DNA of 64,000 nucleotides from Gremmenia infestans (taxonomy: Eukaryota > Ascomycota > Leotiomycetes > Helotiales > Hamatocanthoscyphaceae), in contig JAFEVB010000036.1 in assembly GCA_032629725.1 (NCBI GenBank), positions 62,001 to 126,000 of the forward strand. The letters run 5' to 3'. Under the pieces are notes generated by a model. It was not told where the DNA came from, did not search any database, and saw only the letters and a program-made list of their open reading frames with translations. Numbering within the stretch: the stretch's first letter is position 1; every line of letters begins with the position of its first letter. This document shows positions 43,043-53,562 of the stretch, piece by piece. The position numbers and the translations under genes were made by a program.

Positions 43043-43639
43043 TGAGAGAGATGCGATGAGACAGATGTATAAATACAAACAAGGTGAGAGAGATATCCTT
43101 CACTTTTAAGCATCTAGATAGGTAGAGCTCCATAGCAGTCAAGGCTGATTTACTCGTAAGATATTACATCTCGCCGGTGACTCAGATAGCGGAGACTTCT
43201 GCCTACCTGTCAAACTTACCTACCTAGGTAACCGCCTCGCATTTGACATAAGTAGCGACATACCTAGGTACCTACAGTGTATCAGGCAGACTCACCGTTC
43301 GTTCGTTCACGCGTATGGAGTAGTGTCCGCTCTTTTAGTGTGGGGGAGTAAGGTAAGCTTCCCTTACAGCCCTGTTCGGATGCATGCAAGTGGCATGGGG
43401 ACCCCTAGGAAGCGAGCAGCGGTGCTTTTCAGCTCCCCCGCAGTTTGCGAGACGTCGTTTGTGATTGGATAGATAAGGTGAGTGAGTGATGTGTCGATTT
43501 GCCGTAAAGGTAGGTAAGTGAGGTAGAGCGGTAAGGTATGAGTCCGTTGGAAGTACAAGATGAGGGAGATACCTGAGGTAGCGAGGGTAGGTCGGCCGCT
43601 ACTTAGTGCCTGCTGTACCGAGGGGCTAGGGCTGTAAGG

Positions 43640-43930
43640 CTGAGTAGGCAGCTTCTTCCCGTTGGAACTAGTGTCTATAAGGTATGAAACTAAGGTTAGG
43701 CTGTTGTTTATATAGAACTAGATACTTAGGAATCTTAGTTACTTGATCTAGAATGGTTAATATATTCGTTATCTAATCTAGATAGGTTAAGTACCAGAAA
43801 TTCTTAAAAAGTAGAATTCATAGTTCTAGCATTATCAGAAGATAGGACTAAAAACAAGTACAGAGAACATGTTTATATCTGCTTTTAAGTAATCTAGAAT
43901 AGTAAAAGTCTATAGAATAAAGTAAGGAGA
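43640..43930. repeat. AT-rich block, possible repeat relic
   Basis: AT-rich with repeated CTAGA/TCTAGATAGGTTA words, no coding frame; abrupt return to normal composition near 43950. The relic interpretation is inference. Confidence 0.35.
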
Positions 43931-44261
43931 AAAAAGTTTCATGATGGCTCTAAACGCCTCCAAACAGGGCGTGGCGCAGCTGACAACTGTAACATTCACG
44001 TGTTACAATGTAGATCCGACGTCCTTATATCGTCTTATCTACTCGTAGTTTTATCTTATAGTATTATCTCAGTAAGCTGCGTGCACGGTCTAACCGCTGC
44101 TTTCAACGTCCCTGTGAGGCACGTGCCCCACAGGGTTCGCAACCCGGCTTTTACAGACTTTCTGCCACTCGAGTAATCCCTCTTTTATCACTTCTATTTT
44201 TTTGCCTCAAAGCAAATAATTCATTGTGACACTTCTTAAACACAATTGTCGTATAGCTACA

Positions 44262-46006
44262 ATGGGCGATCGGGCAGATTACGATAATGTTGCCTGGGAT
44301 AGAAACGATCTGGCCTGGGAAGAGTCACAGAGATACTTTCGAAGCTTTTCCACGCTTCACAAGATGGAATCCTTTGTGTCTAACAAATTTGGGAAGACTG
44401 CAACTTGGGTTAAGCCGTTCCATATCGGGGGATACAATAACCTCTATCGGATGAAAATCGAGGGGACTAATGATTATGATTTTATTCTTCTTCGACTACC
44501 CCAACCTAATATAGTCCTATTCCCAGACGAAAAGGTTCTTGCAGAAGCTGCAACAGCAAGTTTTATTGTACAAAATACCCAGATCCCAGTTCCTCAAGTG
44601 CTGTTCCGCGGAGTATCAAGTCTAGATTCTGATATTGGGCCTTATATTATCATTCAAAATATCGAAAACTGCAATGATATTTCGGACGTTCTTCATGTAC
44701 CTAATAAGGAGGATCCTGACGAAAATCATATGTTGAATCCTAACATTTCTGAGGATGTCCTCGAGAGCTTATATACCAAAATAGCGGTCCATTTGCTACA
44801 ACTCTTTAAACCCAGCTTTTCTCGCATTGGGGCTCTGGCTCAGACCGGTGAAAATACCTTCGAAGTAGCAGGCCGACCGATAACCCAGAATATGAACAGT
44901 ATGCTTCAGTAAGAACAATCAGCCCTTTTATTTACAGTACTCAATCTCAACACGTTACATCTTATGTACTCCAACTCCCTTGATTATCTGGCAAATTACT
45001 CCTTCTAGAACAGGAAAATGCTAATGGCTGGTTCTCTAGGATTGCGAATATTCCCCCTGCCGCTCTGCCATCCAAGGATAGAACGTATAGTACTGCAAAC
45101 GACTGGTACATCGCGCTAGCAGAGATGCATGTAGCCCAACTTATTTTCCAACACAACGACCTTGTCAAAACAGCAGACGACTGCCGAAACAAATATGTTG
45201 CACGTCAGCTCTTCCTTAAATTGGCCAAACAAGGCCAACTATCGACTTTCGGATTCGCAGAGGACGACTGGTCAGCTCAATCTCAGGTCAAGAGACAAAC
45301 CTCAACGTTATCCCTCGCTCCCAGCGGAACAGGCTCCTTTAGGATCTGGTGCGATGACCTTCGGCCGAGCAATATTCTCTTGAATAAAGAGGACAATATA
45401 GCTGCTATTATTGATTGGGAGTTTTCATATATTGCTCCTACACAATTCGCTCTTGATCCGCCTTGGTGGTTGCTGTTGAATATCCCTGAGTGGTGGAAAG
45501 CAGATATCGATGATTGGACTAACATCTATGAGGTACGCCTGAAGACCTGGCTGCGGGCAATAGAGACGGCCGAGAACGAGAAGTCCGAGGAGGGGATAGA
45601 GACGTCGTCGACTAGACTTTCTAAACACATGCGTGAAAGCTGGGAGACGGGTCGATTCTGGCTCAACTACGCTGCTCGAAAAAGCTGGGCCTTTGATACC
45701 ATTTTCTGGAAATATCTGGATCATCGATTCTTTGGTAGCAAGGAGGACCCGACTCAACAGGAACTCGCTCGACAAGAGGATCCACCTACACAAGAAGACC
45801 TTACTAAACAGAAGCACATAACTGAACAGAATCTTTGGAAGACTCGAATACATCTTTTAAGTGACAAGGAAAGAAATTCTATGGAGGCATTTGTGGAGAG
45901 GAAGATGGAAGAGGGGAAGGAAAGGATTTTAATTGATGATTGGGATGATGAGATGGTTAGGGAGAGACTACACCAGGTGGTGTGTGAGATGTTGGGAGAG
46001 GATTAA
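44262..46006 (+). CDS. Aminoglycoside/choline-kinase-like (APH family) phosphotransferase
   Basis: Exons 44262-44908 and 45040-46006 give 537 residues; splicing joins NMNSMLQ to IANIPPAALPSK. The frame is also open to a GTG upstream, but ATGGGCGATCGG is the natural start. The N-lobe has WVKPFHIGGYNNLYRMKIEG (phosphate loop), FILLRLPQP and AEAATASFIVQNTQIPVPQVL (helix C equivalent). The catalytic loop is FRIWCDDLRPSNILL, with CDDLRPSN in place of the usual HGDLxxxN, and IAAIIDWEFSYIAP supplies the metal-binding Asp. The long C-terminal tail is charged. Such fungal APH-domain proteins are numerous in Pezizomycotina and have unknown substrates. An AT-rich block lies upstream and a carboxylesterase gene is convergent downstream. 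Confidence 0.82.
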
Positions 46007-46542
46007 TGGGATTTGAGCTCATAACAATCTAGTTTACCCGTTGAGTTTGCCGTCAAGGCTACGGCTTCGCGCTTCCCGTTTACCGCTTCCCGTCTCCTGT
46101 CCTGTTTCCCGCTTTCCGTCTCCCGTTTCCCGTTTCCCGTTCCACGCTAGCTATTTACCACCATCTTCGGTTAATCTTATTCCACCCCCCCTTGACCGGG
46201 TTAGGATTTTATATTTTGCTTAATTAGTTACACTGAGATAGTAGTAGGTGGGATGATATTATGATTGCTCGACTTAATAAGGAACTCGATCTGCTTTACA
46301 GGGAATCATATATGGTACCATTGCCTAGTAAACCGAATTCGGAGCAGTAAGACATAGAAGCAGTAGTAGAGGGCACATAAAGATGTAACTGCGAGCGAAT
46401 AATAGAAGAGATGATACTGAGCACTCCCCAGGCTATCCTTTACCGCTATAAAAACAAATATTCTGGAAAACAGCCAGAGGAGCCTCGGAGGTGTGGCCGA
46501 AACCTTGGTCGACGATCGAGAGTCAGGAAGAAAGAGAGGCAC
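46007..46542. other. Convergent intergenic region with CGTTTCC-type repeats
   Basis: About 540 bp between two stop codons. 46071-46143 is a degenerate tandem array of CGTTTCC / CGCTTCC / CGTCTCC units. The rest is AT-rich. No gene seen. Confidence 0.6.
46071..46143. repeat. Degenerate 7-8 bp tandem repeat (CGTTTCC-like)
   Basis: About ten units of CGTTTCC, CGCTTCC, CGTCTCC or CGTTTAC in a row, becoming most regular at the right end. Polypyrimidine on the plus strand. Confidence 0.75.
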
Positions 46543-48434
46543 TCAATCTTCAAAGTACTCCGTCAGCTTCCACCAGAACTCGCATTCTTTTTCTGCCCAA
46601 GAATACTTGCGAAAAGCAGCTGAAATTCCAGAATCACGCCCTCCAGCCCTCTCATCATTTCCCTCGCCAAACACCATTGTCTGCTCGCTATTATTTTTGC
46701 TCGCAGCCCACGGAAGCCACTCTGGCCGAGATGGGAACCGCCCCTTGATGGTGTTTGGATCGCCAGTCACTATGAAGGAAGTTACATAGGCATGCATGAA
46801 TCCAGCAACCTCATTCTGTGCTGGAGATATAGCGCGTACTTCAGAATTATAGGTCTGATAGCGCACCTGATCCCCGTGATTGGCACCATAAAGAGCAGTC
46901 TTATTGAGGGCCCAATGGTAGATGTAAACTGGAGAGTCTGGGGAGGTTTTACTCGCCCAGATCGCCGTCTGTCGCACTGGACACGTATACGCATACTGGC
47001 CGTACGCTGCCTCGCAACGCTTATACTGTTCACCTATCTCAATAGGTCTGGTCTCGACATACGGCGAGCTGGGAGACTTCTTAGGATCTGGGTACAGCGC
47101 TTCTAGCTCTGCAAGGTCACCATCTGATAAGTGCGGAAGCAAGGTTGTGAAAAATCTTGTGAAGTCTTCGGAAACTGATGCCGACTTTGGCACATACATG
47201 GCTCCCTCGTTGTGCACCGATCCAGTGAGAATAGGGACTTTCCGCCACATCCCAGATCTCCATGCATCGATAGGACGGCGGCTGATAATATCGCCGTCTA
47301 AGACTGGCTGCCAGCTCCACCGCATTGAAGGTTCAGATTGAGCAAACACTGTCTGTCCAGCATTAACAATATCAGATGAAGGAAGAGCCCTTAGACACGG
47401 GAGAATAGTATCTTCAGATCGGCTGTTGCAACCCGTAAGCTCTACAAACTGCCGGAAATGTTGCTCATTAAGCTTAGAATCCGGAGGATGCACTGCACGA
47501 GCGATGTGTGCTCCAGAGTCCATAATAACTTTGTGAAATAAGGTGTTCTTCTGATTAACATCCATGATAAGATGGCCAATCTGGAACAAATCAGCAATCA
47601 AGTAACATCAATATGTGATGCCTTCGAAACACTTACAGCGTGGGCTGCAGCCGACAGTCCCATAATCGTCACGTCATCTTTGTCACCTCCGAAGGCGGCA
47701 ATGTTCTCTTGAACCCATTCCAGCGCGACATACATATCTTTCAGTCCGAGGTTGAGCAACCCCTCCTTAGCCGTGAGCTTCGAATTCAAACCCCCCGTAA
47801 TCCCGATACGGTATTGCATTGATACTCCAATCCACGGGGACGTCGACCAAGCCAGCATGGATGCCGTATTGTGCATCCGTTGTGCACCTCTATTGAATGC
47901 CCCTCCAGGAATCAGCATGGCCACTGGCAGTTTCTTGCTGCTTGCAGTATGGCCTTTCGGTCTGTATACACTGATAGTCAAGCAATCCTCGCTTTCAACA
48001 TCAGGTCCCAACCACTCGTCACCCGTGAATGGCACTAGCTGCTTCCCAAAACATCTAGAATGACAGTTAACAGTAGTCTCAAAGAATCTTGTTGACTAGA
48101 CTGACCTTGGTCCCAAGTAGAAGGCTTCTAAAGTATCGTTCGAGGCTGTAATGGGAACGGCTGCTCGAAATCGGAAATCTCCTACTGGAGGGGCTGCGTA
48201 GGGAATCCCCAAAAATCCTTCCGGCGGCTCCGGGAAGGTTCCATCATTAACAAGTCTACCAATGATAGTACCCTGTTTAAGATTCACAGCAGGTCGGTAT
48301 GAGAATTTAGACTTCTCTGTCAACCCGAGGCCACTCAAAAGTGGTTGGATCCCATCTAAGCCAATTAACAGTAGTGTTGCCGCCACAATGGGGACTATCA
48401 GCGTCCACTTCCATCCTGATATATTTGCCGTCAT
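46543..48434 (-). CDS. Type-B carboxylesterase/lipase, N-terminally membrane-anchored
   Basis: Exons 48434-48106, 48054-47637 and 47580-46543 give 594 residues. The N-terminus MTANISGWKW is followed by a hydrophobic anchor (TLIVPIVAATLLLIGL), so a single-pass or uncleaved-signal form is likely. Family motifs follow: FLGIPYAAPPVGDFRF, EDCLTISVYRPKG, LPVAMLIPGGAFNRG (oxyanion hole), FGGDKDDVTIMGLSAAAH (nucleophile Ser), VHNEGAMY (acid) and ANHGDQVRY (His). The nucleophile elbow is GLSAA rather than the normal GxSxG. The exon 2/3 join (AAAHA|IGHLIMDV) is frame-perfect. It would hydrolyse carboxylic esters at a membrane or in the secretory path; the substrate is unknown. Upstream is the aminotransferase pseudogene; downstream the APH gene. 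Confidence 0.88.
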
Positions 48435-49296
48435 AGTGTCTTTCTCTAAGTCATTCAAGCCCAGACAAGACAAGAATGGTAGCAGAGATATTAAAAGTAA
48501 CCTCAAGTTGGTATATACGAGATATAACAAGCGTGGGGTGAGAATTGATCTCGGGCCGATGGCCGCCGTTAGCTCGTCGCTAGAAAGTTATTCTGCGTCT
48601 GAGTTCAAGTTTTCCGCTGTGTTGCTATCGCCATGAACGCGATATATTCCAGATACCGCACGGTCTATTACGGCGCGGCACGGAAAACTCAAATCCATTG
48701 CTCTTGTTAAAAGGTAATGGACGCTGAGGTCTCGTTTTCTAACAAGACCTTAATCGAAGTTATCTTGGCATACTTCAGGCAATACTATCAAACGTTTCAA
48801 GGCTATCATTGATGTTCTGTAGTTTGCAGATCTCAGAGCTCCCAAGGAGACTTATTGTGCCTAGCTCTGAGATTTTGTATGATAAGATTTTGCCCGTTCA
48901 CTGTTTAGACGCTTATAGACTTCGCAACAACAGTCCAAATAGCGCTTGACCAGACCTTGACGGAAGTCGACAGTGACAAGGTCACAGGACCTAGCCACGC
49001 AGCTTTGTCAAAGGAATTCGTCAGGTATTATCGAGACTGATTATTAGAGGAGACAAGACACTCCCTATAAGTTTTGCCTACCTCAGCTTGAATCTGTAGC
49101 CTGGGGGCATGTGAGATGGTATCCTGGAAGCTATTAAAACACCGGGTATCTAGCAACTGAAGATCATTGTGAACGAGCTATTCGAAAGTCAGCTTTCAGC
49201 TATGTTCTCTTCCCAATTGTGGAAAGTGGACACAAAACACGCAAAACGCCCAAGACAATTTTTGATAATTAAATACAACATCAAAAGTGGTTGATT
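48435..49296. other. Intergenic region upstream of the carboxylesterase gene
   Basis: 860 bp without a supported gene. It should hold the esterase promoter and lies beyond the 3' end of the aminotransferase pseudogene (same strand). Confidence 0.55.
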
Positions 49297-50033
49297 TCAA
49301 TACCTGGGCATTGTACCCGCTGTAGTCCTTAAAGTCTCCTCGAAAATTCGGAGGCCCATCATTAGCTCTTCATCGCTGATTGTGATTGGAGGCGCAATAC
49401 GGAAAACTCCTCCAAATGACTTCATGGTCGACAGATTTGCAAGCGGTATTCATTTGGAGATGGGAGAACAAGATTTCCAGGAGTCTAATGAAGAGTTAGC
49501 AAATTGTTGATAGTGGTAGATATCAAAGTGGAAACACAAACACAAGGACCATGACCCTTCCTTCCAGAGTGGTATGTTGATGCTGTGGCAACACCAGTCA
49601 TTCCATGCCAACTTGCTCCTGAAGCAACTATCTCAAACTTTCCAGTATACAACTTTGCCATTTTGATTGCTGCTTCATTGCTCTCCGCCCCTGTATTCAG
49701 GAACATAGCGCGATCAAGACCAGGAGGGGCTAGAGCCGTAAGACCCTGTGCAAGCTGTACCACTGGTGGATTCAGCATCCCGTTGAAAAGATGATCTAGC
49801 TTTGCTGCATGAGTTACAATCGTCTGGACAATTTCGGGGTGCCCGTGGCCAATGAGGCAGCTTATCTGGCCAGAAGTGCAGTCCAAAATCTTGCGCCCAT
49901 CGGCGGTGAAAATGTAAAGGCCTTGCGCGCCTATGATAATATCCGAGGCGAAATTACCTCCAAATCGAATGAGCGATGAGTTGGCAGCCTTTCTCATTTC
50001 GCGCCCATCGATATTTTGATATGAGGGAACCAT
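49297..50033 (-). pseudogene. Class-III aminotransferase (2,2-dialkylglycine-decarboxylase-like), internally deleted
   Basis: From ATG 50033 the frame encodes a normal N-terminal third of a class-III PLP enzyme: SGQISCLIGHGHPEIV, LFNGMLNPPVVQLAQ, MFLNTGAESNEAAIKMAK (PLP phosphate site) and SGASWHGMTGVATASTYHSG. A short intron (about 49541-49485) would join GRKGHGPC to TPGNLVLPSPNEYR. At 49441|49440 the sequence jumps to the protein's very end in another frame, ANLSTMKSFGGVFRIAPP, then ITISDEELMMGLRIFEETL and stop. Compared with the family, roughly 230 residues between these parts are absent, including the Lys that binds PLP and the Asp of the cofactor ring. The junction also shifts frame, so a stop follows within a few codons. 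Catalytic activity is impossible. Outer parts are little decayed, so the loss looks recent. Confidence 0.85.
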
Positions 50034-51051
50034 TTTCGAGAGAACAATGGCTGGTGGTGACGGCTCTGGGCACTTATCCTCGAGCCGGTGGGTGTAGGGG
50101 AGAATACATAGAGGAGGATTGGGATTTCTAATAAGATAATAGAGGTGTCTGAGGATGCGTATCGTGAGTTTATGGAAGAGGGGAAGGAACCGCCTGTGCC
50201 AGAGGTATTTGGGAGATGGGCTGTTGACACTCCGTACTCATTCTTTCTTCTGTCTCCCCTTTTCTTCTTTAGAGGAATCCGCGTTTCTCATCAACCACGG
50301 TTGGTGATTTACAACTCAAATAGGGTCGCGACGCCATGAGATGCAGTGCTTCAGGGACAAGGGGCGATCTGTGTTATGGAGGCTACGCTGCTCGTTCGTA
50401 TCTGGGCGCGGGAGTAGATGGCATGAAATGAAAGTCAAGGTGGAAGGGCTGGCGTGGAGGGCTTATGGTTGTTTCCCAGGAGATTGGGAAAGTGGCGTTG
50501 CGTTGCGTTGTGCTGGGTGGGGGCTGCTTTGAATTAATACCGAGTTCGAGTGAGGAGTAAGGAGCTGGTGGGTTGGCCCCGCCCATAAGCTCGAGCGTCT
50601 GCTGTGGTCAGTTGTAGCTTTAAGGCGTTGAAAAAATTGGGATGTTCGTGAAGGAGGAAGGAAGGAGGATGGGAAAGGGTAAGCAGCGTAAGGAAACATT
50701 ATCAAGTATCGAGACAGAAATTCGATGCTTGGGAATCTTTTCCAGCGACATAAGATGCCCAACCAGGAAACTTCCAGACTGTGTGCAACGCTGAAATATC
50801 CAGATCTAAATCCCACGCCTCATCATATCGTCCAGATTCACATTGTCACCCAATATCCGACCCGTATGCAGAAGAAAGCAAACGCCTTTATTGTTGTAGT
50901 ATGCCGAATGGTTCCATCGAATTCATGCATCATACGAGCGAACCAATCCTTCGAAACCTATGGAAAGCCAGCGTAGATGCATACAAAGCCAATGCCCATT
51001 CCCGCAACACCAAATGCCTCCATTTTCCACATACAAAAAGGAGGGGCGCGT
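50034..51051. other. Intergenic region with a possible coding relic
   Basis: 1 kb upstream of the aminotransferase pseudogene and downstream of RPS24. At 50145-50219 the plus strand reads SEDAYRE followed by EFMEEGKEPPVPEVFGRW-like coding-quality sequence without an ATG; it may be a gene relic. The remaining sequence has no supported gene. Confidence 0.45.
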
Positions 51052-51632
51052 CTATGCGTCCTTCTTCTTCTTGGCACCCTTGACCTTTGCTGTTCCCCGG
51101 AGCGTCTTCTGTCTGTTCTTGCGTTGCTTGCCTATCCATCATGTTAGTATGACTTCTGTGGTCCCATGTGGGGTGCGTTGGAGACGTACGTTGCTGTCTG
51201 CTGGGCTTCTCGATCTTGCTGGCCAATCCAACACGAACCAGTCTGTAGTGAGGCTCGAACTTCTTCAGGGCATCGGGAGAATCGTAGACGAGAGCGAAAC
51301 CGGTAGTCTTGCCACCACCGAATTGGGTTTGGAGACCGAACTTTGCGAGGAATATAATCAGCACCAGCATGACAATCAAGGGTATATCTAACATACCACG
51401 TTGACCTGGGCAACAGTCGCCTTGTACATCTCAGCGAGCTTTGCGCGGAGGTCATCCTTGGAGATGTTTGCGCGGTTTGGGTGGAGAACGTCGCTGTCAC
51501 CACTGTTAGCTAATTGTCCATCCCACCGACAGCGCAGATGTAGGCGTAGACATACACAACCATCTGCTTTCGGCCCAAAAGAGGGTTACGAATGAACTTG
51601 CGCGTGCGCAGCGTTACGGGTTGGTCGGCCAT
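51052..51632 (-). CDS. rps24: 40S ribosomal protein S24 (eS24)
   Basis: Four exons, 51632-51556, 51493-51397, 51340-51190 and 51131-51052, give 134 residues, the expected size. The spliced protein reads MADQPVTLRTRKFIRNPLLG, then RKQMVVDVLHPNRANISKDD, LRAKLAEMYK, VNVFGLQTQFGGGKTTGFAL, VYDSPDALKKFEPHYRLVR and a basic end with KQRKNRQKTLRG. All are eS24 signatures. It belongs to the small ribosomal subunit and helps 18S rRNA processing. Introns are 62, 56 and 58 nt with GTATGT/GTACGT donors. It is divergent from the EFM3-like methyltransferase gene, whose proposed start is 257 bp away. Confidence 0.97.
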
Positions 51633-51889
51633 GGTGTTGTCGTTGATTTGGAGATTTTTGAGACGGCGAACGAGAAAAGGTCAAAGTTGCTGTGTGGAAA
51701 GAGCTAAAGATAAGCGATGGTCGAGAGGGGACTAGCCTGGTGGCTCATAATATGCACGTGACTTAATGCCTAAGGCATGGGCGGGGGCTGCATCAAATGC
51801 AGGGAACACCAGACGTCACTTAGTAAACTTACGAGACAAGATGAAAGTTCTTCAGTCATGTAAATGTTGTTCGATGAAGGTCACTGGGG
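51633..51889. promoter_or_regulatory. Bidirectional promoter between RPS24 and the EFM3-like methyltransferase
   Basis: 257 bp separate the divergent start codons. The plus strand carries GCACGTGA near 51752, an E-box-like CACGTG core. If the methyltransferase starts at 51890 as proposed, both translation-related genes share this region. Confidence 0.5.
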
Positions 51890-53256
51890 ATGGAACGGAA
51901 ATTGTCAATTGGTGGAAGGGTACAACTCAACCGCTTCTGTCGTCAATATCTCCAGCTTCAACTCGAGCTAGACTACCCAGATGAGGAATATCTTCGAAAA
52001 GATGCCTTCCAAGAAGCTATTTATTCCACCGTGTTTGATGAATCAGTCATTGAACATCCACCTCCTGCGAGATACCAATTGAAGGTATTGAAAACACTGG
52101 TCAAGAAAATTGAGCAGAGTATTCGAGACTGGGAAGAAGACGTATGCTATTGCTTCCCCGTATCAAATTAAACACATTATTCAAATCTTTTATATATATC
52201 CAAGTCGGATCATTTCAATACCTCATCTCATCTTCTGACCGTCTATCACTTCTCAGGGAATATCTGATAACCTCATGAACCACCTCTCCACCCTCCTTTC
52301 CTCCCCGCTCCCCTCCGAAACAGCCTCTACCCAGCAAAAGTCATACGTGACTTATACGCTGTCCTCCCTCCTCCCCAGCTTCTCCAACTTCAAATCACCA
52401 CCCCCAACATCTCCCCGATCTCCAGAAATCACACCACCAACAACACCCACCTCCAATTCCTCCTCTACGCTCGTCCCACCAACAATCACCCTCCTCGAAT
52501 CCCGCAACCGTAAGTCAACCCCCCCCAAGCCAAAATACCTTGAATATGTCCAACCTGAGTTTTTTGAACCAACAAGAAACTTTTCTATTACATATACATT
52601 TACTAACAACCCACCAAACAGTCCTCTCAGCATCCGGAACAACCGGTCTAAAGACCTGGGAAGCATCCCTCCACCTGTCCCAGTACCTAATTTCACAACC
52701 CCTAATCCACTCGCGCCGCATCCTCGAACTCGGATCCGGAACCGGCTTCCTATCCATCCTCTGTGCCAAATACCTGCACGCTGCACACGTCCTATGTACA
52801 GACGGATCCTCAGACGTAGTCTCATGCCTACCCTCCAATTTCGCATTAAACCACCTCACGGATTCTTCTCAAATCCAAGGCAGCGTGTTTATCTGGGGTG
52901 AAGACGGTGCAGAGGATAGCGGAGAAATGGGAATGCGGATGGGGATTCTGCATGCGGATGTGGATGTGGATGTAGTCGTCGCAGCAGATGTCACGTACGA
53001 CGCGGCTGGTATCCCGGCATTGGTATCGACATTCCAGAATGTATTTGCGCGGAATCCGGGCGTCAGGGTATTAGTTGCGGCGACGGTTCGGAACGAGAGG
53101 ACATTTGCTGGGTTTCTGGGGACGTGTGAGGGGTGCGGATTAAGGGTTGAAGAGGTTGAGTTCCCGGTGTTAGAGGCGAGGGAGCAGGAGGGGCCGTTTT
53201 ATGATGATGGGGTGGAGATTAAGATTTGTGAGGTGAAATTGGGAGGGCGATTTTAA
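51890..53256 (+). CDS. EFM3/FAM86-like protein-lysine methyltransferase (eEF2)
   Basis: Exons 51890-52141, 52257-52509 and 52622-53256 give 379 residues. The N-terminus holds the FAM86 signature VQLNRFCRQYLQLQLELDYP; the start ATG 51890 lies just before it, but an upstream exon is possible. After a Ser/Pro/Thr linker comes ESRNLLSASGTTGLKTWEAS (the conserved substrate-side motif of this group), then the seven-strand methyltransferase: RRILELGSGTGFLSILCAKY (SAM loop), HVLCTDGSSDVV (acidic strand end), VVVAADVTYDAAGIPALV and VRVLVAATVRNERTFAGFL. Yeast Efm3 and human FAM86A trimethylate a lysine in elongation factor 2, so that activity is inferred. Introns are 115 and 112 nt. It is divergent from RPS24. 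Confidence 0.87.
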
Positions 53257-53562
53257 GATTGTAAAAGGAAGAGGAAGGAGTCTAAGTGAGTTGGTGAGTA
53301 AAAATCTCGAGTCTTGATTAGCGTTCTATAGTTGGATAGAAATGCCTGCAAATCTAGCAATAGGTAAAGAGGTTATGGCGTCGTTACCCATATATCCGTA
53401 TCCATATCCATATAATATACCGATCCCAATCCCGAAACTGAACTCCAGTAAGCAACGCAACGGCCCATACCTAGGTACATACGAATCCTTCCCATTCATC
53501 CATTCATAAAATCATACATCATTAACCCAACACCCCTTCTTCCGTTTCCCCAGTATCCACCT
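53257..53562. other. Convergent intergenic region
   Basis: About 300 bp with CCATATCCATAT repeats near 53391-53415 and one exact TACCTAGGTA palindrome at 53468-53477. No gene seen. Confidence 0.6.

Larger units (their letters stand above)
42930..44261. other. Intergenic region with palindromes, tandem repeat and AT-rich block
   Basis: 1.3 kb between divergent starts of the AAA+ and APH-like genes. The left part holds a (TGAAGGAAG)3 tandem repeat (43016-43042) in the AAA+ leader and two exact TACCTAGGTA palindromes (43221, 43261). From about 43640 to 43930 the DNA is AT-rich with CTAGAT/TAGGTT words, like a degraded repeat. No gene is seen. Confidence 0.5.
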
